Shown one piece after another: positions 8,679-16,550 of a stretch of 41,026 bases of DNA. Both the position numbers and the translations under genes were made by a program. Position 1 is the first letter of the stretch. Each line of letters opens with the position of its first letter. Source of the DNA: Isosphaeraceae bacterium (GTDB lineage Bacteria; Planctomycetota; Planctomycetia; Isosphaerales; Isosphaeraceae); the NCBI GenBank assembly GCA_021324445.1, contig JAJPJC010000196.1:1-41026 (forward strand), in the 5' to 3' direction. The notes under the pieces were generated by a model. The model did not search any database. It was not told where the DNA came from and saw only the letters and a program-made list of their open reading frames with translations.

Positions 8679-8712
8679 TGTCTGGAGAAGCTCTAAGCCC
8701 GGGGAGATTGTT

Positions 8713-8982
8713 ATGCCGGTGACCAGGTCCGAGTTGCTCTTTCTCTGTGGCGGCGCCCTTGCCGGCGCGCTCGCCGCCAAGAACTACACCAAGATCAAGG
8801 AGAAGGTCGCGCCCCTGAAGGAGAAGGTGTCTCCCTGGCTGGAGACCGCCGGGGAGGCCGTCGGCGACGCCTACACGGCGGCGGCCCGGCGGGTGGGTGA
8901 GCGAATCGAGGCGATGCAGGACGCGATGGCCGGGGCGCACCCGGCGGCCCGGCCGCACGAGGCGAACGGCCGCACTTCCTAG
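8713..8982 (+). CDS. Small single-helix membrane protein next to metal ATPase (PacL-like architecture)
   Basis: An 89-residue protein with one N-terminal hydrophobic helix (LLFLCGGALAGALAA), a Lys/Glu-rich helix (YTKIKEKVAPLKEKVSPW), an Ala/Glu-rich helix to about residue 73, and a tail with two histidines (AHPAARPHE). The layout recalls mycobacterial PacL (DUF1490) proteins and other small membrane proteins encoded beside P1B ATPases, but I see no sequence identity strong enough to assign a family. The ATG at 8713 follows ggggag with a 6-base gap. It sits 116 bases upstream of the ATPase on the same strand and is likely co-transcribed. An accessory or scaffold role for the ATPase is an inference. 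Confidence 0.7.
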   Translation: MPVTRSELLFLCGGALAGALAAKNYTKIKEKVAPLKEKVSPWLETAGEAVGDAYTAAARRVGERIEAMQDAMAGAHPAARPHEANGRTS

Positions 8983-9098
8983 CGTGCTCTGCCAGCAGTC
9001 GATCGTCTTCGCAACAGCCAACCTCCAGGGCCGGCGATCAGGCCGGACGGAGGGCGTGTGGCGCTGCGCCGGCAAGGCAATCCGAATCGAGGAACAGG

Positions 9099-12000
9099 GT
9101 GAGGCACCAGGTCCACATGGATATTTCGATCTCGTTTCCGTCCGCGGGTTGTATCCGCTTCCGCAGCCGCAGCTTGTTCGCCAATCCGGCGGGCCACCAT
9201 TGCCGGCGGTTCGTGGAGCGCGTTCTGGGCGTCGATGCGGTGCGCAGCGTCTCGATCCAGGGGCGGGGATCGCTCTTGGGGTCGAACCTGGTGGAGGTCC
9301 GCTACTGCCCGGACTCCTATTCGCGGGAGCAAGCCATCGCCGCCATCTATGCCCGTCTGATCGCCGACGAGGGGAGGGATTCCCCGCCGGCGCGCAGCCA
9401 GGGCCAGGGTGCCTGGCACGGCGATTCGGGAGGGGCCGGGCACACCAATGGCAAGGGACACGCCAATGGCAGGGGATACGCCCAGGCACCGGGCGGGGTC
9501 AGTCCGCTGTCGAGACCTGGGGCGGCGAGTCCCCGGCCGTCGCGCAGCGCAGCCGGAGGGCACCGAGGCTCGATGCCGGCGCGGGGCTTCGCCGCAACGA
9601 TGCCCCGGTGGTGGAAGCAGCTCTGGGGGGCGGTCGCCCACCGGCCGACCCTCGAGGGTCCGCACGGGATTGCCGCTGGGTCCGTCGCCGGCTCGGGCTG
9701 GGTGGTCCGGCACGAGAGCCGGGGCCGCATCCGGCTCCAGAACGAGCGGCTCCATCGCCGTCGCGAGCTCTGCCAGGCCATCGAGCGCGAGCTGATGAGC
9801 GTCCTGGGTATCGACAATTACCGGACGAGCGCGCTGACCGGCTCGGTCCTGATCCTCTATGATCCCAAGCAGCTCCGGCCCGAGCAGCTCATCGAGATCC
9901 TCGATTCGGCCCTGGCGCAGGCCGAGCAGCCCCCCGGCAAGGACAAGGCCGACCTGCACTTGCCGCTGTGTAGCCTGTCGATTCCCTTCGCCGCCACGTC
10001 CCAGTTCCTGGTCCCGCCGCTGATCCCGGTCGCCGCCGGGTTGTTCCTCTACACGTCGATCCCGACCTTCCGCAACGCCCGGGAGGTCCTCTTCGTGGAG
10101 CGTCGCCTGGGGGTCGATGTGCTGGACGCCATCGTGGTCATCGGCTGCGTGGGCACCCTGCAGATCTTCGCCGGTACGGTCCTGTGCTGGTGCCTGGGAT
10201 TCGGCCGCGTCCTGGTGAAAAAGACCCAGGACGACTCCAAGCGGCTGTTGCTCAACGCCTTCGGCAAGCAGCCGCGCTTCGTCTGGCTGTACAAGGACGG
10301 CGTCGAGGTGCAAGTCCTGATGGACCGGCTCCAGAAGGGCGACATCATCGTGGTCAACACGGGCGAGGTGGTGCCGGTCGACGGCTGCATCACCGAAGGG
10401 ATGGCCATGATCGACCAGCACGCGCTGACCGGCGAATCGACGCCCGCCGAGAAGGGGGTGGGCGACCGGGTCTTCGCATCCACGGTGATGGTCGCGGGCA
10501 AGATCTTCGTCGAGGTGGAGAAGGCCGGCAGCGAGACGGCCTCGGCCAAGATCAGCCAGATCCTCGAGGACACGGCCGGCTACAAGCTGACCTCGCAGCA
10601 CAAGGGGGAACGGCTGGCCGACAAGGCGGTGATCCCCACCCTGGCGCTGGCCAGCCTGGGGATGGCCACCATGGGACCCGGCGGCGCCGTCGCGATCCTC
10701 AACAGCGACTTCGGCACCGGCATCCGCATGGCCGCGCCGCTGGCGATGCTCAGCTCGCTGGCCCTGTGCGCCCACAAGGGGATCCTGGTCAAGGACGGTC
10801 GGGCCCTGGAGTTGATGAATGAGATCGACACCGTCCTGTTCGACAAGACCGGGACCTTGACCCGGGAGCGGCCCGAGGTGGGCCGGATCATCGCCTGCGA
10901 CCCGCACCGGCGCGAGGCGATCCTCCGCTACGCGGCCGCCGCCGAGGCGAAGTTCGCCCATCCCATCGCCAAGGCGATCCTCCATGCCTTCGAGGCCCTC
11001 GGCCAGCCCCTGCCGCCGATCGACGACTCGCGATACCACGTCGGCTACGGGATCTCGGTCCACATCGAGGGGCGGACCATCCGGGTCGGCAGCGCCCGGT
11101 TCATGGACCTCGAGGGGATCGCGATCCCGGAGATCGTCCGCACGGCCCTCGACGAGGCGCACCGCGAGGGGAACACCCTGGTGATGGTGGCCGTGGACGA
11201 CGCGCTGGGAGGCGCCATCGAGTTGCAGGCCTCGGTGCGCCCGGAGGTCCGCTCGATCATCGAGGGCCTGCGGGCCCGGGGGATCCGCCACATCGCAATC
11301 ATCTCGGGGGACCACGAAGCGCCCACGCGGAAACTCGCCGAGAGCCTGGGCATGGATCGCTACTTCGCCCAGGTCCTCCCCGCCGACAAGGCCGACTACG
11401 TCGAGAGGCTCCAGAAAGAGGGGTGCAAGGTGTGCTTCGTCGGGGATGGGATCAACGACTCGATCGCCTTGAAGAAGGCGAATGTCTCGATCTCGCTCCG
11501 CGGGGCCACGTCGATCGCCACCGACACGGCGCACATCGTCTTCATGGAGGAGGGGCTGGGCAAGCTCTGCGACCTCCGCGACATCGCCCGCGACCTCGAT
11601 CGCAACGTGCGGCGGAGCTGGCACTTGATCCTGGCTCCCAATGGCCTGTGCATCGCCGGCGCCTTCACGCTCGGGTTCGGGGTCATGACCTCGGTCCTGA
11701 CCAACAACGTCGCGGCCCTGGCTGCGCTGGCCAATGGCCTGCTGCCCCTGCGCCGGATCGCCCATGCCCAGGCCGCCAGCCAGCTCGAGCAAGAGAAGCG
11801 GCTGGCCCAGGCGGCCGTGATCCAGGAGCAGTCCGCCACCGTCCTCGCGATCGAGCCGGTCGGGCCGGCAGATCCGGCCGAGACCCGCGTCGTAACCGAG
11901 GCACTCCCGGCCGGTCCGATCGACTCGCCGGTCGAGCCGTCTCCCCTGGAGTGCTCGGGGAACAACGGTGGGCAGTTCGGTGAGTGCTGGTTCGAGCGAC

Positions 12001-12281
12001 CGTTGAAACGGTCGCTGGACGACGAGCTGAGGCGCCTGATCCTGGATGCGGTCAGCGGTCGTCGGGAACAGCTCCCCTTGGCGGCCGAGTTCGAGTGGCA
12101 CCCCGTCGAGCCGGTGCTGATGGTCAAGTCGAAGCTGCTGCCCCTCCACGTGGCCTTCGACCCGGGGAGGATGACCGTCCACGCCAAGCTCTCGCTGGCG
12201 GCCCGGATGCTCGCCACGGAGGGCAACCGTCAGCGCGCGATTCGTCTCATCGAGGAGATCGCCGATGAGCTCGATCTGTGA
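9099..12281 (+). CDS. P1B-like heavy-metal P-type ATPase with two HMA_2-like domains, lacking the CPC motif
   Basis: A 1,060-residue pump-like protein. Two N-terminal ferredoxin-fold HMA_2-like domains (about 7-90 and 205-285; the second has SRGRIRLQNERL and SVLILYDP) lack CxxC. A His/Gly-rich linker lies between them (AWHGDSGGAGH, HTNGKGHANG). The catalytic core is complete: TGES (444-447), DKTGTLT (D582), the HP pair (621-622) typical of P1B pumps, and GDGIND (782-787). The transmembrane helix before D582, which normally carries CPC, reads DFGTGIRMAAP (from 537), so metal ligands and specificity are not predictable. A tail of about 170 residues follows the last helices. The GTG at 9099 follows gaggaaca; the ATG at 9117 is an alternative. 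It overlaps the next gene by 17 bases. Confidence 0.9.
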   Translation: MRHQVHMDISISFPSAGCIRFRSRSLFANPAGHHCRRFVERVLGVDAVRSVSIQGRGSLLGSNLVEVRYCPDSYSREQAIAAIYARLIADEGRDSPPARSQGQGAWHGDSGGAGHTNGKGHANGRGYAQAPGGVSPLSRPGAASPRPSRSAAGGHRGSMPARGFAATMPRWWKQLWGAVAHRPTLEGPHGIAAGSVAGSGWVVRHESRGRIRLQNERLHRRRELCQAIERELMSVLGIDNYRTSALTGSVLILYDPKQLRPEQLIEILDSALAQAEQPPGKDKADLHLPLCSLSIPFAATSQFLVPPLIPVAAGLFLYTSIPTFRNAREVLFVERRLGVDVLDAIVVIGCVGTLQIFAGTVLCWCLGFGRVLVKKTQDDSKRLLLNAFGKQPRFVWLYKDGVEVQVLMDRLQKGDIIVVNTGEVVPVDGCITEGMAMIDQHALTGESTPAEKGVGDRVFASTVMVAGKIFVEVEKAGSETASAKISQILEDTAGYKLTSQHKGERLADKAVIPTLALASLGMATMGPGGAVAILNSDFGTGIRMAAPLAMLSSLALCAHKGILVKDGRALELMNEIDTVLFDKTGTLTRERPEVGRIIACDPHRREAILRYAAAAEAKFAHPIAKAILHAFEALGQPLPPIDDSRYHVGYGISVHIEGRTIRVGSARFMDLEGIAIPEIVRTALDEAHREGNTLVMVAVDDALGGAIELQASVRPEVRSIIEGLRARGIRHIAIISGDHEAPTRKLAESLGMDRYFAQVLPADKADYVERLQKEGCKVCFVGDGINDSIALKKANVSISLRGATSIATDTAHIVFMEEGLGKLCDLRDIARDLDRNVRRSWHLILAPNGLCIAGAFTLGFGVMTSVLTNNVAALAALANGLLPLRRIAHAQAASQLEQEKRLAQAAVIQEQSATVLAIEPVGPADPAETRVVTEALPAGPIDSPVEPSPLECSGNNGGQFGECWFERPLKRSLDDELRRLILDAVSGRREQLPLAAEFEWHPVEPVLMVKSKLLPLHVAFDPGRMTVHAKLSLAARMLATEGNRQRAIRLIEEIADELDL

Positions 12282-14757
12282 GAGCCGGCACCGGCGCTGG
12301 CAGAGCCTGCCGCCCGGCTGGCCGTCCGTCGGCTGGCGCTCCTCCGCCCAGTCCTGGGGCGTTGTGTACGTCAACCGGGTCAACCAGCCGGTCATCTCCT
12401 GGACGGACGGGGTCATCCGGCTCCGCGACTCCCGCCTGATCGATGCCGGCAACCCGGCCGTGTGCCGGGCCTTCGTCCATCAGGTCTTCCGGCTGGCGGA
12501 GGTCGACGCGGTGGAGATCGACTGGGCCGAGTCCCTGGCCCTGGTCCGATACGCCCGCGAGGGGCCAAGCGCCGCCGAGGTGCTGGCGCGGCTGGCGGCG
12601 GTCGCCCGGGGCGAGGTGGTCCCGGGGATGGGTCCGCCGCTGGAGTCGATGAGCCTGCCGGCCGGCGTCCGCGGTCGCGTGCAGCTCTTCCGGCACGGGG
12701 GGGAGCTCTCGACCTGGGACGTCGCCAGCGAGCGGCCTGGCCGGATCCGGTTACGGCATGCGGCCCTGGCGGGCGATCGCGAGCTGGCGCACCGCCTCGA
12801 GCGGGAGCTGGCGTGCGTCCACGGCGTGATCGAGGCACAGGCCCGGCCGCTGACGGCGAGTCTGCTGGTGCAGTTCGACCCGGCCGCCATCAGCAAGCGG
12901 CACTTGGTCCAGCTCCTGGATCGACTGGTGCTCGGGCCGGAGCTCTCGCCGGCGATCGTAGCGGATCCGCCGCCGGTGCGCTTCGGGTTGGCCAACGGCT
13001 CGGTCGGCCTGGCCGCGGTGGGGGAGTTTGCCGTCCCGGCCCTGCTGCCGGCCAGTGCCGTCCTGCTGGTCGCGTCGAACCTCAAGGTCATCCGGGAGGC
13101 GGGCCAACAGCTCCAGCGGAAGCAGCTCGGCCTGCCGGTCCTCTCCACGACGATCATCGCGGCGACGCTGGGTACGGGGCAGTTCCTGGTTGCCGCCCTC
13201 ATGGGCTGGATGTTGAAGTTCTGGCGCCACCGCCATCGCCGGACGCAAGCGCGGATGCGCCGTCACCTGCTCCCGTCGCTGACGCAGCGACGCCCGTTCG
13301 CACGCCTCCGCGCAGGCGGCGCGGAGATCGAGGTGCCGACCGATCGGCTCCAGTCCGGCGACCGGATCGTGATAGTTGAAGGTGAGATGGTGCCGGCCGA
13401 CGGCCGCCTCATCGGAGGTCCCGTCGTGGTCGACGAGCGGTTCCTCCGCGGGATCGCCGGCCTGACGCGCAAGGAGCCGGGCGACCCGGTCTTCGCCGGC
13501 TCGTTCCTGGTCGAGGGCCTGCTCGAGCTCGAGGTCTCGGGTCCGGTGACCGAGACCCGCGCCGCCCGGCTCGCCTGTGCACTGGCCGCCGGGGTCGTCC
13601 CATCGCCGTGCGAGCATGCCGTGACGGCCCATGGGGAGGTTTTTGCACAGCGGGCCGTGGCCCCGACGCTGGCCACCGCCGGGCTCGGCCTGATCGTCGG
13701 CGACATCGCGACCGCCCTGGCCATCCTCCGGCTCGACTACGCGACTGGTCCCGGGGTGGGCGTCGCGCTGGAGACACTCCAGGACATCGCCGCCTCCGCC
13801 CGGGACGGCGTGATCGTGCGCGATCCGTCGGCATTCGCGGCGATCGCGGCGGCCGATCTCTGGTTGCTCGATCATCACCCCAACCTGGAGCGAACTGGCC
13901 TGGAGATCGAGAGCATCCGCGGTCACGACACCGGCTGGGAGATCCTCCTGCGCGTGGCCGCCACCGCCTTCCGCGACCTGGCCGATGATCGGGCGACCGC
14001 CCTCGGCACGGCCTGCGCATCCTGCGGGCTTTCCGTGCTCGAGGTCGAGCCGAGCTACCGCGGACCCGGAATCACCCTGATCCATCAAGCGGGTTGGTTC
14101 TCGATCCGGGACGCACCGGAGCTCAGCGCGTCCCCGATGAGCCCACCGCCCCTGGAGATCTCGGCCGACGGCCGGGTCCTCGGCCGCATCACCTTCCGGG
14201 CCGCCGCCCGACCGCGGGCGGCCGAGGCCATCGCCGCGCTGCGGCGAGCGGGCGGCCGGACGATCGGCCTCCTCTCGGACCAGCCGGAGGCAACGGCCGC
14301 TCCGCTGGCCCAGGTGCTGGGCCTGGATTTCCACCGGGCCGGCCTCTCGTCCCAGGCCAAGGCCGACCTGCTGCGCGCGTGCCGCGATCGCGGCCTGAAG
14401 GCCGTTTATGTCGGCGACGCCCGCCGCGAGCCCCGCGCCGCCGGCGCGGCCCACGTCGCGATCTCCTGGTCCGATGGGCTCGACCCAGCCCAGGATCCGG
14501 CGCAGATCCTCGTCCTCCGGCCCGATCTTGCCTGGATCGGCCCCCTGCGCGAACGGTCGCGCTCCCATCTGGACCGCGTCCGCGCGGTCCACGGCTCGAT
14601 CCTGCTCCCAAACCTGGCCTGCATCGCCGGAGCCTTCTTCCTGGGATTCACCAGCCTTTCCGCCGTGATCCTCACCAACCTGGGCACCTGGGCCATTTAC
14701 TCCGGCTTGCCGCGTCGAGCCTTGAACAACAATAATCTGGAACCGGGACGACGATAG
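12265..14757 (+). CDS. Catalytically degenerate P-type ATPase paralogue (pseudo-ATPase)
   Basis: An 830-residue protein that follows the ATPase before it in layout. It has two HMA_2-like domains (the second: ERPGRIRLRHAAL, SLLVQFDP), paired hydrophobic helices, an actuator-like region (RLQSGDRIVIVEGEMVPADG), P/N-like domains and a C-terminal helix pair (ILLPNLACIAGAFFLGF). The key motifs are gone: DKTGT is DHHPN (D536), TGES is replaced by GIAG (near 396-399), GDGIND is GDARRE (from 717), and no HP pair is visible. It therefore cannot be expected to cycle as a pump. The frame is intact with normal codon use, which suggests it is maintained, not decaying. The ATG at 12265 follows cgaggagatc and lies inside the upstream gene, so translation is probably coupled. 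A regulatory or heteromeric partner is the simplest reading. Confidence 0.85.
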   Translation: MSSICESRHRRWQSLPPGWPSVGWRSSAQSWGVVYVNRVNQPVISWTDGVIRLRDSRLIDAGNPAVCRAFVHQVFRLAEVDAVEIDWAESLALVRYAREGPSAAEVLARLAAVARGEVVPGMGPPLESMSLPAGVRGRVQLFRHGGELSTWDVASERPGRIRLRHAALAGDRELAHRLERELACVHGVIEAQARPLTASLLVQFDPAAISKRHLVQLLDRLVLGPELSPAIVADPPPVRFGLANGSVGLAAVGEFAVPALLPASAVLLVASNLKVIREAGQQLQRKQLGLPVLSTTIIAATLGTGQFLVAALMGWMLKFWRHRHRRTQARMRRHLLPSLTQRRPFARLRAGGAEIEVPTDRLQSGDRIVIVEGEMVPADGRLIGGPVVVDERFLRGIAGLTRKEPGDPVFAGSFLVEGLLELEVSGPVTETRAARLACALAAGVVPSPCEHAVTAHGEVFAQRAVAPTLATAGLGLIVGDIATALAILRLDYATGPGVGVALETLQDIAASARDGVIVRDPSAFAAIAAADLWLLDHHPNLERTGLEIESIRGHDTGWEILLRVAATAFRDLADDRATALGTACASCGLSVLEVEPSYRGPGITLIHQAGWFSIRDAPELSASPMSPPPLEISADGRVLGRITFRAAARPRAAEAIAALRRAGGRTIGLLSDQPEATAAPLAQVLGLDFHRAGLSSQAKADLLRACRDRGLKAVYVGDARREPRAAGAAHVAISWSDGLDPAQDPAQILVLRPDLAWIGPLRERSRSHLDRVRAVHGSILLPNLACIAGAFFLGFTSLSAVILTNLGTWAIYSGLPRRALNNNNLEPGRR

Positions 14758-14831
14758 CCGGAGCCGTGGGTGTCCTGTTACGCCGGATTCGCACCGATCG
14801 TCAGGGTCGACCCAGAAAGGGAGGAGAGCTT

Positions 14832-15239
14832 GTGGGAAACCCCGTGTCATGTCCGGTCATCGCCCGGCCGCTCGATCGCTTCCGGAGTGATCTCCACAGG
14901 CGTTATCCCCCTTCGATCGGCAAGGCCCCTGCACGGGCCATCGAGGAGGCGGTTGGTCCGGAGCGAGGGGCGGAGGCCGCGGTGCGCCTGAAGCAATTGC
15001 CGCCGGAGATCGGCGTCTTGCTGATCATCGTCGGGACGGCCGGGCTCCTCTTACCCGGACCGGTAGGCTCGCCGTTTCTCGTCGCGGGGGGCGTGGCCCT
15101 CTGGCCGGCGGGATTCCGCCGGGTCGAGGCCTGGTTCCAGAGGGTGGCCCCGCGGATGTTCGAGCTGGGTGTGAACCAGATGGAACAGTTCCTGGCGGAC
15201 CTGGAGCGGCGCTACCCCGGTTCCGTCCGCGAGACGTGA
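14832..15239 (+). CDS. PGPGW-like small membrane protein, first of a tandem pair
   Basis: A 135-residue protein from the GTG at 14832, chosen because gggaggag ends six bases upstream. The frame stays open to 14766. The hydrophobic core (EIGVLLIIVGTAGLLLPGPVGSP, written here in part: GTAGLLLPGP) and VAGGVALWPAGFRRVEAWF resemble the PGPGW family of small integral membrane proteins. The C-terminus ends QFLADLERRYPGS, and an N-terminal segment RFRSDLHRRYPPS looks like a second copy of that motif. It is a clear paralogue of the next gene. It lies 74 bases after the pseudo-ATPase and is probably in the same transcript. Function unknown. Confidence 0.75.
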   Translation: MGNPVSCPVIARPLDRFRSDLHRRYPPSIGKAPARAIEEAVGPERGAEAAVRLKQLPPEIGVLLIIVGTAGLLLPGPVGSPFLVAGGVALWPAGFRRVEAWFQRVAPRMFELGVNQMEQFLADLERRYPGSVRET

Positions 15240-15288
15240 GTCGGTCCGGCTCCCATTCCGTCCCTCGGTGCCGGAGGACTCCTGAAGC

Positions 15289-15642
15289 ATGATGAGGATC
15301 CCCACGATGAATGCGAGTGCCAGCGCGGAACCGGATCCGGACCCGATCCGGATGGAGATCCCTGACGAAACAGAGCAGGGCACGGCTCAAACCGGGCAGC
15401 CACCGCCCAAGGAGCTGGGCGTGATGCTGGTCACCGCGGGCGTCCTCGGCGTCGTGTTACCGGGTCCGGGAGCCCCGGCGCTGCTGGCCGGTGGTCTGAT
15501 CCTCTGGCCGGAAGGTTTCGGCCGGGTCGACAGTTGGCTCCGGCAGCGGTTCCCGGAGTCGCACCGCAAGGGGATGAAACACCTCGACCGCTTCCTGTCC
15601 GACCTGGAGCGGCGCTACCCCGGCTCGACGCGATCGCGCTGA
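15289..15642 (+). CDS. PGPGW-like small membrane protein, second of a tandem pair
   Basis: A 117-residue paralogue of the preceding protein. It has KELGVMLVTAGVLGVVLPGPG, LAGGLILWPEGFGRVDSWL and the same ending, RFLSDLERRYPGS. The intact PGPG motif makes the PGPGW match better here. The first 40 residues are acidic and Pro-rich (EPDPDPIRMEIPDETEQG), unlike the basic N-terminus of its neighbour. One or two membrane helices are likely. An alternative ATG lies six codons in. Function unknown; the tandem duplication suggests a heteromeric or redundant pair. Confidence 0.75.
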   Translation: MMRIPTMNASASAEPDPDPIRMEIPDETEQGTAQTGQPPPKELGVMLVTAGVLGVVLPGPGAPALLAGGLILWPEGFGRVDSWLRQRFPESHRKGMKHLDRFLSDLERRYPGSTRSR

Positions 15643-15658
15643 GTGGAGGGAACGCGCC

Positions 15659-16048
15659 TCATCCGCAAATCGAACTGATGCAGAGATCAAAGCCAAGGTT
15701 CGCGGCACCCTCGCAGCAGCACCCAACGGCCAGATCTCGGAGGCATCCCTCTGGACCCGCCCTGGGCTCGCCTTCCGGTGAGAGCTTTCCGGACGCGCCG
15801 GGTCGTGCGTTCAGGGAATCGTCATGAACCCGAGGGTCGAGGCGCCCCTTCCCCAGGGATCGACTCGCAGCGTGGCAGTCCCGGAAGCGGGCCCTGAGCT
15901 TCGCCAGGCCCGCTTGCCACCCCTCGGAGGCAAAGCCCTCCCGGCCGTACTCCGAGCAAGACGCGCCACCGAACTTGACGCGGTTAGCACAGGCGTAGCC
16001 CTTGTAAGGCGACAGGTAGCGTTGATAGCCGCGGATCAAGGCGACCAT
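15659..16048 (-). CDS. YidD-like protein (membrane protein insertion efficiency factor family) with Cys-containing tail
   Basis: A 129-residue protein. The N-terminal part (ALIRGYQRYLSPYKGYACA, then SCSEYGREG and LRARFRDC) matches the YidD family: YQR-[FY]-[IL]SP, a Cys-x-SEY motif and a final RC/DC. YidD proteins sit at the inner membrane and assist YidC/Sec insertion. The segment PYKGYACANRVKFGGASCSEY is of the longer-loop subtype (quoted in part: NRVKFGGASCSEY). The C-terminal 60 residues are not conserved and end with clustered cysteines (CCCEG, LCISSICG). I preferred the ATG at 16048 because it starts just before the family core; a GTG at 16120 with a weak gaga box is possible. The gene converges with the PGPGW pair. 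Confidence 0.65.
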   Translation of the reverse strand: MVALIRGYQRYLSPYKGYACANRVKFGGASCSEYGREGFASEGWQAGLAKLRARFRDCHAASRSLGKGRLDPRVHDDSLNARPGASGKLSPEGEPRAGPEGCLRDLAVGCCCEGAANLGFDLCISSICG

Positions 16049-16132
16049 GAGCTGACCGCGAGTCGGGTCGAGCGATCGAATCACGGAGCCATTCCTGGAT
16101 GCGAGACGAATCCGGTGCACGGGGTTTCTCGG

Positions 16133-16324
16133 TCACCGGCGACACCCCAGCACGGAGACGGTCCCATCGCCCACGCTGACGATGATCTCGCTCCGGGACT
16201 CGCCGTCGAGAGCGGCCAGGAGCGGAGTGCTGACCAGGGTGTGGAACCGCGGGCCGCCCGGGTCGTGAGGTGGCCCTGCGGCGTCCGACCGAGAAGCGCT
16301 GGGCGGGGACCGAGCCTCATCCAA
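16133..16324 (-). pseudogene. Fragment resembling an FG-GAP/VCBS beta-propeller repeat
   Basis: A short minus-strand frame contains STPLLAALDGESRSEIIV and SVGDGTVSVLG, close to the consensus blade 'TPLLADLDGDGRPEIVV..GDG.VYVL' of FG-GAP/VCBS-type propellers. Only one blade can be seen, a stop lies just upstream, and no parent gene is present, so it looks like the 3' remnant of a deleted surface-protein gene. The small-frame coding at 16317-16472 abuts it. Confidence 0.4.
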
Positions 16325-16472
16325 GGCTCAGGACCTCCGCAGCGTCCCGGCTTATGTGAGCCATCGCGGCAGCCCTCTTGGTGGCATCCTGGCAATCGAG
16401 GTCGAAACGGTCGCTTGCCCGCTTCGCCAGTTCGAGGAGCGCTCGAGCGGGATCGGGCGATTCGATTCTCAC
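16317..16472 (-). CDS. Possible 51-residue hypothetical protein
   Basis: Reading from the GTG at 16472 gives a balanced, protein-like sequence: VRIESPDPARALLELAKRA, then SDRFDLDCQDATKRAAAMAH and ISRDAAEVLSLG. It forms plausible amphipathic helices and ends at a TGA at 16317-16319. The frame is open 13 codons further upstream (PELVPCQAKCQRP). No ribosome-binding site is visible and no family is recognised, so this may equally be the end of a decayed gene. Confidence 0.3.
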   Translation of the reverse strand: MRIESPDPARALLELAKRASDRFDLDCQDATKRAAAMAHISRDAAEVLSLG

Positions 16473-16506
16473 GGGCCGCTGACATTTCGCCTGACACGGA
16501 ACCAGC

Positions 16507-16550
16507 TCAGGTCAAGAGCTGACCCACGTCCTGTCAGGCTAAAGCCTGAC
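16507..16550. repeat. Two related palindromic units (REP-like)
   Basis: gtcaggct-aa-agcctgac (16533-16550) is a perfect 8-bp stem. Just before it, caggtcaagagctgaccca (from 16508) is a diverged version in the same orientation. The core gtcaggc...gcctgac followed by ctac recurs at 32368-32385. The location just past the stop of the M56/WD40 gene suggests a possible transcript-end role. Confidence 0.6.

Noticed and set aside
8979..12452. A 1,157-codon open frame on the minus strand across the ATPase gene
   Set aside because: It is antisense to an ATPase with all motifs, has no recognisable family, and such frames are expected opposite GC-rich genes.
12751..14850. A 699-codon minus-strand open frame across the pseudo-ATPase gene
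   Set aside because: Antisense shadow; the sequence is low complexity (Gln, Asp, Gly, Arg runs) with no domain.
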